A stretch of 64,000 bases of DNA from Solirubrobacterales bacterium (lineage in GTDB: Bacteria > Actinomycetota > Thermoleophilia > Solirubrobacterales > 70-9): positions 1 to 64,000 of the forward strand of contig JAGQUR010000025.1 in NCBI GenBank assembly GCA_020438395.1, in the 5' to 3' direction. The notes under the pieces were generated by a model. The model did not search any database and was not told where the DNA came from. It worked only from the letters and a program-made list of their open reading frames with translations. A program made the translations under genes and the position numbers. Below are positions 32,011 to 40,856 of this stretch, piece after piece (position 1 is the first letter of the stretch; each line of letters starts with the position of its first letter).

Positions 32011-32601
32011 ATGCTGAGACTGGTTGACCGGGAGATCAAGGCCTGGAGCCGCGGAACCGCGCAGGCTCAACTCGGGCTGCTCTGGGATGAGGTCGAGCGC
32101 AACGGGGTCAAGGCGATCTCCTGGTGGGAACGGGACGAATGGTCCTCGCCTTATCTGATCAGCGCCTCGGAGGACCGGAGCCTTGCGCCGGGGAAGTTCC
32201 GGGCCTTTTGCCAGGTCAACTTCGGCCGGCCGGAAGACGACGAAATGCTGTTCTCCGACGACAGCGAGGCCAGAGGTAGAGACACCCCGGTCGAGACCAT
32301 GGGTGCGCGGGATATCCGCCGGATGCTTGAGTTGCCCGGCGTCGAAGAGCGCCCCGAACTCTGCGACCTGCTGATCAACATCGGCTACCGGCGCGACGAA
32401 ATGGACCTCCCGGCGATCACCTCCTTCGCCGGGCACCAGGAACCGGTCGTCCGGTACGTGGTCCTCGGGATGCTTTCCTGGAACCCCTCGCTGACCAACG
32501 ACTACCTCGGCGGGAAGTTCGAAAAGGACCCGGATCCGGCGGTTCGGGAACTCGCCGAACGGTTCGCCAGCGGCAGACTGCGGCGACAGACCAGAATCTA
32601 G
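32011..32601 (+). CDS. Hypothetical cytoplasmic protein
   Basis: 196 residues, no signal or membrane segment. The N-terminal part has several Trp (ISWWERDEWSSPYLI). The C-terminal part (about 100-190) looks like one or two HEAT-type helical repeats (LPAITSFAGHQEPVVRYVVLGMLSW, FEKDPDPAVRELAERFAS). I do not recognise the family. Stop codon 24 bases from the convergent aldo-keto reductase stop. Confidence 0.6.
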   Translation: MLRLVDREIKAWSRGTAQAQLGLLWDEVERNGVKAISWWERDEWSSPYLISASEDRSLAPGKFRAFCQVNFGRPEDDEMLFSDDSEARGRDTPVETMGARDIRRMLELPGVEERPELCDLLINIGYRRDEMDLPAITSFAGHQEPVVRYVVLGMLSWNPSLTNDYLGGKFEKDPDPAVRELAERFASGRLRRQTRI

Positions 32602-32624
32602 ATGCGACTGCCGGCATAACGGGA

Positions 32625-33620
32625 TCAGTCTTCGCTGTCCAGCATTGCCATTTGAGGTTCCGGATAGCGGGAGCCGGCCACAGAATCTTCGGGGATTGCC
32701 GACCCGATCCTGTCGAGAGTCGCCTGGTCCAGTTCCAGGTCAACTGCGCCGACGGCCTCGGCGAGCCGGTCCCTTCGGCGGGCACCGACCAGCGGGACGA
32801 TGTCGTCGCCGCGGGAGAAGACCCAACCGATTGCAACCTGGGTCACGGTCGCCCCGAGTTCATCGGCGATCGCCCGGAGCCGTTCTGTCAGCTCGAGATT
32901 GCGCCGCAGACTATCGCCTTGAAACCGCGGGGCATGAGCCCGGAAATCAGTCTGGTCGAACTGCCGGCCAGGGCTCCAATTGCCGCTCAGAAGTCCCCGG
33001 CTGAGTACTCCATAGGCGGTGATTCCGATGCCAAGCTCGCGCGTGACGGGGAGTATTCCCGACTCGATACCCCGCGACATCAACGAGTACTCGATCTGGA
33101 GGTCAGCGACGGGATGGACGGCCGCTGCCCGGCGGATCGTTTCCGGCCCGACCTCTGAGAGGCCCAGGTAGCGGACGTATCCCCCCTCGATCAACTCCGA
33201 AATCGCACCGACCGTCTCTTCGATCGGCACGTCCGGATCGAGCCTGGCTGGCCGGTAGATGTCAACGTGATCGAGACCGAGTCGGGCCAGCGTGTAAGAA
33301 AGCGCTGTCTTGAGGGCGGCCGGGCTTGTGTCAAAGCCGATCCACTGACCGTCGGGAGATCGCTGGGCGCCGAACTTCACGCTGACGAGAAAAGAGTCCC
33401 GGTCTCTGCCCCTGAGCGCCTCGCCGAGGAGCATCTCGTTGCGACCCATGCCGTAGAAGTCGCCGGTATCGATCAGGTTGATCCCTGCTGCGAGGGCTGC
33501 ATGGACGGTGGCGATGTTCTCCTGACGGTCGCTGGGCCCGTAGAGGCCGGACATTCCCATCGCACCGAGCGCAATCGCCGAAACTTCGGGTCCGTCACTA
33601 CCAAGTCTTCTCTGCTTCAT
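32625..33620 (-). CDS. Aldo/keto reductase
   Basis: 331 residues. NADPH-dependent carbonyl reductase fold: RRLGSDGPEVSAIALGAMGMSG opening, DTGDFYGMGRNE with catalytic Asp and Tyr, a Lys in SVKFGAQ, and DHVDIYRPARLDPDVPIEET. In this subgroup the last tetrad position reads PAR instead of the usual Y-x-H, which is normal for AKR13-like members. The C-terminal ATVTQVAIGWVFSRGDDIVPLVGARR binds NADP. Divergent from a lysR gene that probably controls it. Confidence 0.9.
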   Translation of the reverse strand: MKQRRLGSDGPEVSAIALGAMGMSGLYGPSDRQENIATVHAALAAGINLIDTGDFYGMGRNEMLLGEALRGRDRDSFLVSVKFGAQRSPDGQWIGFDTSPAALKTALSYTLARLGLDHVDIYRPARLDPDVPIEETVGAISELIEGGYVRYLGLSEVGPETIRRAAAVHPVADLQIEYSLMSRGIESGILPVTRELGIGITAYGVLSRGLLSGNWSPGRQFDQTDFRAHAPRFQGDSLRRNLELTERLRAIADELGATVTQVAIGWVFSRGDDIVPLVGARRRDRLAEAVGAVDLELDQATLDRIGSAIPEDSVAGSRYPEPQMAMLDSED

Positions 33621-33658
33621 GGTCTGCCTTCGCTTTGGGGGTTCGGTGCTGCCATGAT

Positions 33659-33729
33659 CAGTCAGGTGAGCGGGAAACTGAAACTCCGATCGGTAGTGAA
33701 GTCACCCCCTGACTGGCCCGCGACTGGCC
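33659..33729. promoter_or_regulatory. Inverted and direct repeats between the AKR and LysR genes
   Basis: CAGTCAGGTGA (33659-33669) is mirrored by TCAC (33702-33705) and CCTGACTG (33708-33715), 32 bases apart. GACTGGCC occurs at 33711-33718 and again at 33722-33729. A divergent LysR promoter is where paired regulator sites are expected. Confidence 0.5.
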
Positions 33730-33732
33730 GGT

Positions 33733-34611
33733 ATGCCTGACCTCAGGCAGCTAAGGGTCTTCGTGTCGGTTGCCGAGACCCTGAATTTCACCCGCGCCTC
33801 CGAACAGCTCTCGATTGGCCAACAGGCCGTTTCCAAGACGATCGGCCAGCTTGAAGCGGAACTGGGAGTTGAATTGTTCGAGCGCACAACCCGAGAGGTG
33901 AGGCTGACCCGGGCGGGCCGGTCCCTGCTTGAGGATGCCCCCCGGATAATTGAAATGTCGGACGCGGCCTTTGCCCGGGCGTCGGAGGTCGGGGCGGGAT
34001 TGGGCGGCACTATTCAACTCGGGCACAGTCCGGCAGTCTCCGACGCGGAGGTGGCAAGAACGATCGAGGCGCTTCGTTCGAAGGCCAACCCGGACCTGCT
34101 CATCTCTGTTCACCAGGTGCGACCCGCCGAGATCGAAGGCCGGCTCGTTTCGGGCGACCTGGACCTGATCCTTGCCCGCTCCGGCGCGAATTCGCCGAGG
34201 CTCGATAGCGAGGCTCTGACTCCGACCCCGGCCGTGATCCTCGTGCACGAGGGCCATCGGCTCGCTAACCGGGACCGGGTTTCCGGCCCGGACCTTGACG
34301 GTGACCGGTTACTCACTTTCAATCCGCCGGGCACTCCCTATACGGACATGATCCTCGCTTCGCTCGATGCGGTCGGTGCCCGGGTCGTTCCGGTCGAATC
34401 ATCGGTCGTCGGTTCTTCTCCGCAGATGATGATTCGCGAAATCGAGAAACAGAACGCCATATCGCTCGTGGCCGCGAGCGATCAGATTCCGTCCGGCGCG
34501 GTTCAACTCGTTCTGGATGAACCGTTGAGCCTTCCGCTGATCGTGATCTGGCCGGTTGCGAGGCGTGGAGCGGCAGTCGACCGGTTGGTCGAAACTCTCA
34601 CCGCAACCTGA
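33733..34611 (+). CDS. LysR family transcriptional regulator
   Basis: 292 residues. N-terminal winged helix: LRQLRVFVSVAETLNFTRASEQLSIGQQAVSKTIGQLEAELGVELFERTTREVRLTRAG in LysR order. Residues about 90-290 are the periplasmic-binding-like effector domain (IQLGHSPAVSDAEVA). Divergently placed from the aldo-keto reductase, with repeats between them, the usual arrangement for a LysR activator and its target. Ligand unknown. Confidence 0.93.
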   Translation: MPDLRQLRVFVSVAETLNFTRASEQLSIGQQAVSKTIGQLEAELGVELFERTTREVRLTRAGRSLLEDAPRIIEMSDAAFARASEVGAGLGGTIQLGHSPAVSDAEVARTIEALRSKANPDLLISVHQVRPAEIEGRLVSGDLDLILARSGANSPRLDSEALTPTPAVILVHEGHRLANRDRVSGPDLDGDRLLTFNPPGTPYTDMILASLDAVGARVVPVESSVVGSSPQMMIREIEKQNAISLVAASDQIPSGAVQLVLDEPLSLPLIVIWPVARRGAAVDRLVETLTAT

Positions 34612-34623
34612 ACCGATGGCCGG

Positions 34624-35943
34624 TTACCGGCCGGTCAGGATCGTCTCGGCGCCGCGGCCCGGGGTGACGGTGATCGCCCGGCGCCTGGTTGCTTCCGGTC
34701 CGTCGATTCCTGCCCGGATCACCGTGGTGCGGAGCAGTTCCCTCAGCACGATCGCCATCTCGAGCTGGGCGAAACTCGCCCCCACGCAACGGCGACGGCC
34801 ACCGCCAAACGGAATCCAGGTGTAGGTGCCCGGGTCGGACTCAAGGAAGCGCTCTGGCTGGAACGCATAGGGGTTCGGATAGATGTCCGCGTCGTGCTGG
34901 ACCAGCCAGGCGCTGGCCAGCATGTGGACCCGGGGCTTGTAGAGGATGCCGCCGATCTCGATCGGCTTCTTGACCGTCCTCGGGGCGGCGTTCAGGAGAA
35001 CGGGGCGCAGCCTGAGGCTTTCGCGGATCACCGCGGTCAGGTACGGCTCGCCGTCGCCTACATCGACTGCCTCGACCAGCCGTTCAAGCACCCGGGGTTC
35101 CCTGGTCAGCCGCTCGATCGTCCAGGCGAGCTGGGTCGCGGTCGTCTCGTGGCCTGCCACCAGCAGGGTGAGCAGCTCGTCGTGGATCTCCACGTCCGAC
35201 ATCGGTGAGCCGTCATCGTGATGGGCGGCGATCAGCGAGTTGATGATCTCGCTGCCACCCTCGTCCCCGCTGTCGCGCCGGTCCTGGATCTCTCCGTAGA
35301 TCAACTCGTCGGTGCGGGCCCTGACTTTCAGGAACCTCGCCCAGGGGCCACGACCGAACGGCGCCCTGCGGGCCGGAGGGACGAGGCTCAGCGGATTCAT
35401 CCCGAAATCGAGCATTTCGGTGAGCGATTCGCGCAGGGGGTCGAGCCGCTCACCGGAACGCACCCCGAACACGGCGGCCAGGATCACCTCCAGTGTGAGG
35501 CGCTGCATTCGCGGGTGGATCGGCGAGGACTCGCCATGCGGCCAGGAGGCGATCTGTTCCTGCGTCACCTCGGCGATCACCGATTCCAGCCCGCGCATGC
35601 GCTCGCCGTGGAATGCGGGCAGGACCAGCTTGCGCTGGGTCATGTGGGCGCCCTCGTCCAGCAGCAGGATCGAGTTCGGCCCGACGATCGGCTCGAGGAT
35701 CCTGGTTCCCTCGCCCGGGTGGAGGACATCGGGCGGGGCGGTGAAGACCTGCTTGATCTCGGCGGGGTCGGAAATCACCACGAAGGGATCCTGGGCGGCC
35801 AGGTTGACCGTGAACCGCTTGCCGTAGCGCCGGCGGCAACGATCGAGGAAACCGGTTGGTCGCGTCCACCAGCCAACAGTCTGCATCGCACTGGGCATGC
35901 GCGGTCCGGGGGGCAAACCCTTTGTGGCTCTCGTCAGCATCAT
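34624..35943 (-). CDS. Cytochrome P450
   Basis: 439 residues from ATG 35941-35943 (a second ATG is adjacent). I-helix oxygen-activation motif LLVAGHETTATQLAW, ESLRLRP (E-x-x-R), the YPNPYAFQPERFL meander and the heme loop FGGGRRRCVGASFAQLE with Cys386 are all intact. The opening LPPGPRMP resembles class II-like bacterial or membrane-linked forms but no anchor is present. A heme monooxygenase with unknown substrate; no redox partner gene is adjacent. The stop is 12 bases from the lysR stop, and it is divergent from the arylsulfotransferase gene. Confidence 0.94.
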   Translation of the reverse strand: MMLTRATKGLPPGPRMPSAMQTVGWWTRPTGFLDRCRRRYGKRFTVNLAAQDPFVVISDPAEIKQVFTAPPDVLHPGEGTRILEPIVGPNSILLLDEGAHMTQRKLVLPAFHGERMRGLESVIAEVTQEQIASWPHGESSPIHPRMQRLTLEVILAAVFGVRSGERLDPLRESLTEMLDFGMNPLSLVPPARRAPFGRGPWARFLKVRARTDELIYGEIQDRRDSGDEGGSEIINSLIAAHHDDGSPMSDVEIHDELLTLLVAGHETTATQLAWTIERLTREPRVLERLVEAVDVGDGEPYLTAVIRESLRLRPVLLNAAPRTVKKPIEIGGILYKPRVHMLASAWLVQHDADIYPNPYAFQPERFLESDPGTYTWIPFGGGRRRCVGASFAQLEMAIVLRELLRTTVIRAGIDGPEATRRRAITVTPGRGAETILTGR

Positions 35944-35988
35944 CCGTAACGCTAGCGCGGATCGCCCTTGCGATTCGGTTTTGTTACC

Positions 35989-36014
35989 GCAACTATTTGC
36001 CTGACGGCAGTTGC
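35989..36014. promoter_or_regulatory. Inverted repeat in the P450/arylsulfotransferase intergenic region
   Basis: GCAACT (35989-35994) and AGTTGC (36009-36014) form an inverted repeat with a 14-base spacer in the 110-base divergent region. Weak evidence for an operator. Confidence 0.3.
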
Positions 36015-36053
36015 AACCGATAGCGTCAGTAGTCCAATTCCAAGAAAGGATCG

Positions 36054-37871
36054 ATGCCTTCCCTGATTGGCCGGTTTTTCGGCCTGAGTCTCTCCGCCCT
36101 GTTTCTGTTGAGCCTTGCCAACGCGCCAACCGCGTCGGCCGCCTACAAGTATCCGGTCACGGTATTTCCGTCTCCCGGAACTCCGGTTGCTTCTGAAAGC
36201 ACCACTTTCAGTTTCCGCGGGGTCAAGCCCCGCTACATGGGACCGATCAAGGTCTATGGCGCCCAGAGTGGCCGCCACTTCGGCCGGCGACTCGCCCATT
36301 CCGACGGTCGCGGTGTCAGCTTCATCGCCTACAAGAATTTCACTCCCGGCGAACTGGTCCGCGTGTACACCCGCAAGAAGATATGGGGAGCCCGCAACGG
36401 TGACTTCGCCGTGCGGATCGGCCGCTTCTACGGCAATGACGACAAGCTCGGCCATCCCGGGGCACCGAACAAGTTCCCCGCGCTCCATTCGCGCCCGGAC
36501 CTGAAGCCGCCGAAGATCAACATCCTCAAGCACACCGACCAGGCCTATCCCGGCCGGGTCTTCTTCGCGCCCAAGCAGACGGGGCTCACGATCCTCGACA
36601 GCCACGGCCGGATCAACTGGTTCCAGATGACCGGTTACGGAGGAAACGGCGAGCAGGTGCAGGACTTCCATCCGCAGTACCTGAACGGACAGCAGGTCCT
36701 CACCTACTGGAAGGGCGCCTCGACGTCCCGCGGATTCAGCCAGCTCGGTTACTTCTCGGTCCTGAACCGCAAGTACAACGTGATCGCGAGGTTCCGGGTC
36801 GGTAACGGTTACAAGCCCGACGCACACGAAATGACCCTTTCTCCGCGGGGGACCGCTTTCACCATCTCCTACCGCGGCGTTCTCTGGGACACCAGCCGGT
36901 TCGCCGGGGGTACGAAGACCAGCCGGGTGATGGACAACGTCATCCAGGAGATCGACATCAAGACCGGAGCCGTGATATTTGAATGGCACAGCATCGGAAA
37001 CATCAACCTGGAAGCGTCGGTCAACAAGGCGACCAACGACGGTGCACCCTGGGACTTCTTCCACGCGAACGCGATCTCGAATGACGGGGACAGCATCCTC
37101 GTGTCGGCCCGTCACACCTGCTCCATCTACCGGATCGACCGCCGCACCGGCTGGCTTCGCTGGCGGCTCCGCGGTGACGGCCGGAAACCGAAGACGAATG
37201 ACTTCCGCCTCGGCAAGGGAACCCGCTTCGGATACCAGCACGACATCCGTCGCCTGAAGAGCGGGAATATCTCGATGTTCGACAACGGCTCGGCCGGAGA
37301 TTCGATGCCGGCGGTGCAGAAGCAGTCCAGCGGGCTGATCCTGAAGCTGACGAACAAGGGCAAGGGCCGCCGGACGGCGACTCTGGTCCACCGCTACAAG
37401 CACAAGCCAAAGGGGGTCACCTCCGGGTCTCAGGGCAGCATGACCCTGCTGCCGAACGGAAATGCCCTGCTCGGCTGGGGTTCGAACGCGCAGATCTCCG
37501 AGATCACCCCCAAGGGCGATATCGCCTTTGACGCCACGTTCAACACGGCACCGACCGCCTCCTACCGTGCCCGCAAGGCGCAGTGGATGGGTATCCCCAA
37601 GTTCCGGCCGGCGATCGCCAGCCAGGGGACCGCGAAGGGCGGCACCGTATGGGCCAGCTGGAATGGTGCGACAAACATCGCCCGCTGGCGGGTGCTCTCC
37701 GGGCCCGACGCGAAGCACCTCGCCGTGATCGGCAACTCGCCCTGGAAGAACCTCGAGACCACAATCCCGGTCGAGAAGTTCGGAAAGATGGTGATGGTCC
37801 AGGCGATCGACTACAAGAACAAGGTGATCGGCAACTCCAAGCTGACACCACTCGGGAAGCAGGCCCGCTAG
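36054..37871 (+). CDS. Secreted arylsulfotransferase-family (ASST_2) protein
   Basis: 605 residues. ATG 36054 has AGAAAGGA upstream and yields a signal peptide (MPSLIGRFFGLSLSALFLLSLANA...SAA, about 30 residues). After an N-terminal beta module, residues about 160-520 follow the ASST_2 propeller: DPHGRINWF-like ILDSHGRINWFQM, YKPDAHEMTLSPRGTAF, NVIQEIDIKTGAVIFEWHSIGNI, WDFFHANAISNDGDSILVSARH, GYQHDIRRLKSGNISMFDNG. Classical arylsulfate sulfotransferases use a catalytic His; His residues in HEMT, HANAIS and QHDIR sit at the conserved loops. Whether it moves sulfate is not known. Extracellular. Confidence 0.82.
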   Translation: MPSLIGRFFGLSLSALFLLSLANAPTASAAYKYPVTVFPSPGTPVASESTTFSFRGVKPRYMGPIKVYGAQSGRHFGRRLAHSDGRGVSFIAYKNFTPGELVRVYTRKKIWGARNGDFAVRIGRFYGNDDKLGHPGAPNKFPALHSRPDLKPPKINILKHTDQAYPGRVFFAPKQTGLTILDSHGRINWFQMTGYGGNGEQVQDFHPQYLNGQQVLTYWKGASTSRGFSQLGYFSVLNRKYNVIARFRVGNGYKPDAHEMTLSPRGTAFTISYRGVLWDTSRFAGGTKTSRVMDNVIQEIDIKTGAVIFEWHSIGNINLEASVNKATNDGAPWDFFHANAISNDGDSILVSARHTCSIYRIDRRTGWLRWRLRGDGRKPKTNDFRLGKGTRFGYQHDIRRLKSGNISMFDNGSAGDSMPAVQKQSSGLILKLTNKGKGRRTATLVHRYKHKPKGVTSGSQGSMTLLPNGNALLGWGSNAQISEITPKGDIAFDATFNTAPTASYRARKAQWMGIPKFRPAIASQGTAKGGTVWASWNGATNIARWRVLSGPDAKHLAVIGNSPWKNLETTIPVEKFGKMVMVQAIDYKNKVIGNSKLTPLGKQAR

Positions 37872-37890
37872 CCGGTTTCCCTTAGCGGCT

Positions 37891-37928
37891 ACCCGCCGGT
37901 TGCCCTCATGCTCAGGGCGCCGGCGGGT
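37891..37928. terminator. Bidirectional hairpin between convergent genes
   Basis: ACCCGCCGG (37891-37899) pairs with CCGGCGGGT (37920-37928), and inside it GCCCT (37902-37906) pairs with AGGGC (37914-37918). It lies between the arylsulfotransferase stop and the sedolisin gene and includes the sedolisin stop codon. No long T-tract, so termination may be partly Rho-dependent. Confidence 0.5.
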
Positions 37929-39618
37929 TCGCCGCGACCGCATCCGCGAAGGCCGTGGCCTTCAGGGAGCCGAGCCCGGTTGCGAGGTCGTATCCGGGCT
38001 GGGCGGCCCCGCCGGCCGGGGTCTTGCCGGCCGCGCTGTTCGGCTTCCTCGAGGAGGTGCCGACCGTTACGTCGTAGAAGGTCGTCCCGTAACCAGGGCC
38101 TCGCCCAAGCCGGTAGAGGAGCGGGGTGATCAACCCAAGCGGCGGCCTGCCCGCCTGCTTTTCCTGCTGCACCGCCAGGGCGACCATCGCGGCGGTTATC
38201 GGCGTCGCGGCGCTGGTTCCGCCGCCGCCACCCCAGCCGCCGGTGGACGTCTGGAACACCGCCACTCCCGGCTTGAAGGAAGCCATCGCGCCCAGGTCCG
38301 GAACCAGTCGCATCGGGTTTCCGGACTGGATCGAGGGGGTGATTCCGGGCCCGGTCTGGTAGCCGGGACGGGACCAGAAGTGGCTCGGGCCCCCGCCGCT
38401 CCCGACCCCCTGCTGGGGCTCGGTCGCGTAGGTCGACCAGACCGGCTGGGAAACGATGCCGTTGCCGGCGTTGAGGCTCAGGTTTGTACCGCCGACCGCG
38501 GTGATGTAGGGAGAGCTGGCCGGAAACGAGGTGCCGGGCTTGCTCGTCTCACAGCCCTGGAAGCCGAGATCGCCGGAAGCCGAAAGGGCAGTGACTCCGA
38601 GTACCGCGGCTTCCGCCAGCAGCCGGTTCGAGAGGTATATCTCGGACTTGTTGAACCGGTATTCGCAGACACCGTCGCTGATCGAAAGCACGTCAGGCAG
38701 CGTGCCGTCCTGCCTGCCGGGGTCGAGGGCGCCCAGCATGAACAGGATGAACGAGTTGCTGAAGCCCTGGTCCAGCGGAACGAAGATCGGCGTGATCTGT
38801 TTCAGGCCCGGGGCGAGAGCGGCGAGGGCCTCAACGTCAAGGACCGTCTCGTCAGGGTCGTCCTGGGTGTCGGCCACGCCGCCCGGCATCGCGAACTGGT
38901 TGACCCTGGGGGCGGGGAGGTTGAAGCAGTTGGCCCAGGTCTTGAAGTCACTGGTGCCGACGACGAAGGAGCTGAGCGTGTTGACCCTTACCCCGGAACC
39001 GTCGAGTCCCCGGCTGTGGAGCTCGTCCACGTCGTAGGCGGTGGAAAGCTGGTTCGGGGTCAGGGCGCCGGACTTGATCGCGCCGCCGCAGCCTTCCGGA
39101 GTGCCGGTGAGGGAAGTCCCCGAATGGGGCGGCTTGGGGGCCGGACCCTGCCGGAAAGTCTCGCCGACCGAGACCTGCTTGATCGCCCACTTGTATCCCT
39201 TCGGGCGGCAGGGGCGTCCGGGAATCGTCGGGCCGGCACAGAAGAGACGCTTCGCTGCGGCCGGACTCACCAGGGCGGTCGCAACCGTCTGGGTGGGGTC
39301 GAGGCGGACCCACCTGACGCCGTTCTTCTTGCCGAGTGAGAGGACTTTGCTGCGGACCTTCGGACCGGCCCCGAACTGGCTGCGGAACTGCGACAGGCTG
39401 AGGAAGTGCCGGTAGCGGCCGCTGGCCGGGCGGGAAATCTGCTGTGCGGCGGCCAGCGCATTGCCCTTGCCGGGCAGCCCCATCACGACCGCCCTCACCA
39501 TCGGCCGCTTTTTCGCTGACGCCCCGGCTTCATGTGCCGATACGGTTCCGGCCCCCGGTGTCAGGGCCATCAGAGCGGCCAGTGCTGCGAACCCCGTCAG
39601 AACTCCCCTCTTGCTCAT
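37912..39618 (-). CDS. Secreted sedolisin (S53) serine-carboxyl peptidase
   Basis: 568 residues from ATG 39616-39618; longer upstream coding in frame is not used because a signal peptide starts here (MSKRGVLTGFAALAALMALTPGAG...SAHE). Residues about 36-165 are the activation propeptide (PASGRYRHFLSLSQFRSQFG). The catalytic set is complete: Glu257 and Asp261 in ETVLDVE, oxyanion Asp350 in SASGDLG, and Ser469 in GGGTSAATP. Sedolisins are calcium-dependent endopeptidases active at acid pH outside the cell. The 3' region overlaps the bidirectional hairpin. Confidence 0.93.
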   Translation of the reverse strand: MSKRGVLTGFAALAALMALTPGAGTVSAHEAGASAKKRPMVRAVVMGLPGKGNALAAAQQISRPASGRYRHFLSLSQFRSQFGAGPKVRSKVLSLGKKNGVRWVRLDPTQTVATALVSPAAAKRLFCAGPTIPGRPCRPKGYKWAIKQVSVGETFRQGPAPKPPHSGTSLTGTPEGCGGAIKSGALTPNQLSTAYDVDELHSRGLDGSGVRVNTLSSFVVGTSDFKTWANCFNLPAPRVNQFAMPGGVADTQDDPDETVLDVEALAALAPGLKQITPIFVPLDQGFSNSFILFMLGALDPGRQDGTLPDVLSISDGVCEYRFNKSEIYLSNRLLAEAAVLGVTALSASGDLGFQGCETSKPGTSFPASSPYITAVGGTNLSLNAGNGIVSQPVWSTYATEPQQGVGSGGGPSHFWSRPGYQTGPGITPSIQSGNPMRLVPDLGAMASFKPGVAVFQTSTGGWGGGGGTSAATPITAAMVALAVQQEKQAGRPPLGLITPLLYRLGRGPGYGTTFYDVTVGTSSRKPNSAAGKTPAGGAAQPGYDLATGLGSLKATAFADAVAANPPAP

Positions 39619-39675
39619 GGGTCGATTATCCCCCAGCGGCCACGGTGCCTCCGGGACTCGGTGTAGTTTCTGACC

Positions 39676-40830
39676 GTGTCCGAGTCCTCGCCTCCCTTCC
39701 GGGTTTCCGTCACCGTGGCCCTGCTTGCGCTCTCCGGCGCCTGGAATGCAGGGAACGTCGGCCCGGTGGCGTCGCAGCTCGCGGGGGACTTTGATGTCTC
39801 CCTGGCCATGGTCGGCGTGGTCTCCGGCACCCTCTTCTTCGCTGCCAACGTGATCGGGCTTGCCTTCGCCGCCCAGATCGGCGAGAAGATCGGATTGGTC
39901 TGGGGCATGAGGACGGCGTGCATCATGATCGTGGCCGGCAATCTGATCATCGCCGCCACTCCCGACTTTCTGGGGGTCGCCGTGGGCAGGATCCTGCCCG
40001 GACTCGGCTTCGCCCTGACCACGACGGTCGGAGTCGTCTGGGCCAGGCACGAGGGCGGGGTGAAGCTGGTCGGGGTATTCGGTGCCGCGATCCAGATGGG
40101 GATAGCGCTTTCACTCCTGGTGGGAAGCGTCCTCTTCGACCAGGGCGTCGACTGGCGGGTCGGGTTCCTGATCAGCGCTTCGCTGGCCGCTCTCGCGATG
40201 GGCTGGATTCCCCCCTGGGCAGAGACCCCGCCGACCCCGGAAAAGAAGTCCTCCGGTTTCCTCCGGCTGGCCTGGCGCAAGGCCCGGGTCTACCGGCTCT
40301 CGCTTCTGTTCCTTTCCATCTACGGGGTGCCGATGATCCTCGGGGCCTGGATGATCGAATACCTCTCCAGCGAGGGCGATGTCTCCAAGACCCTGGCCGG
40401 CCTGGCCTCTTTCCTGCTTTTCGGCCTGTCGGCGGCGATGCGCTTCGGCGGCGCCGAGTTGAGAGCGAAAGGCTGGACCCACAAGGTGCTCTGCGGTTCG
40501 CTGGGCCTGGCTGCGGCCGGCCTTGCCGCGGTCGCGATCGACCCGGTCGCCGGCGCCGCCTTCCTCGCCGCGGTGCTGCTCGCCACCGGCTTCGGACTGC
40601 CCTACGCCACGGCCCTTGACGAGGCCCAGGACCTCTACCCGGAAGAGCCGGCAGAACCGCTGGCCCTGATGACCCTTGTTGCCCTGCTCCTCCCGATCGT
40701 CGTCATTCCCCTGGTGGGTCATGCGATCTCCCGTGACGCCGGTGACGTCGCCTTCGGAGCCCTCGCGGCCTTCCTGGTCCTGGCTACGCTCGCCAACCTG
40801 AAACGTTCCGGGGTCCCCCTCACCGAATAA
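39676..40830 (+). CDS. MFS transporter
   Basis: 384 residues from GTG 39676, about 12 hydrophobic spans. MFS marks include the NAGNVGPVASQLAGDFDVSLAMVGVVSGTLF entry, G-E-K-I-G-L-V-W-G-M-R-T as the helix 2-3 loop and GRILPGLGFAL. Resembles CynX/NarK-like or general multidrug-type carriers; substrate unknown. Divergent from the sedolisin gene, 57 bases apart, and upstream of the acyl-CoA dehydrogenase. Confidence 0.87.
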   Translation: MSESSPPFRVSVTVALLALSGAWNAGNVGPVASQLAGDFDVSLAMVGVVSGTLFFAANVIGLAFAAQIGEKIGLVWGMRTACIMIVAGNLIIAATPDFLGVAVGRILPGLGFALTTTVGVVWARHEGGVKLVGVFGAAIQMGIALSLLVGSVLFDQGVDWRVGFLISASLAALAMGWIPPWAETPPTPEKKSSGFLRLAWRKARVYRLSLLFLSIYGVPMILGAWMIEYLSSEGDVSKTLAGLASFLLFGLSAAMRFGGAELRAKGWTHKVLCGSLGLAAAGLAAVAIDPVAGAAFLAAVLLATGFGLPYATALDEAQDLYPEEPAEPLALMTLVALLLPIVVIPLVGHAISRDAGDVAFGALAAFLVLATLANLKRSGVPLTE

Positions 40831-40856
40831 TTCTCCGTCGGGCATATGCTCCTCGC

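Noticed and set aside
35952-37943. Long minus-strand frame opposite the arylsulfotransferase gene
   Set aside because: It shows only biased Gly/Arg/Val composition typical of antisense high-GC reading, and the plus strand has a signal peptide and propeller motifs.
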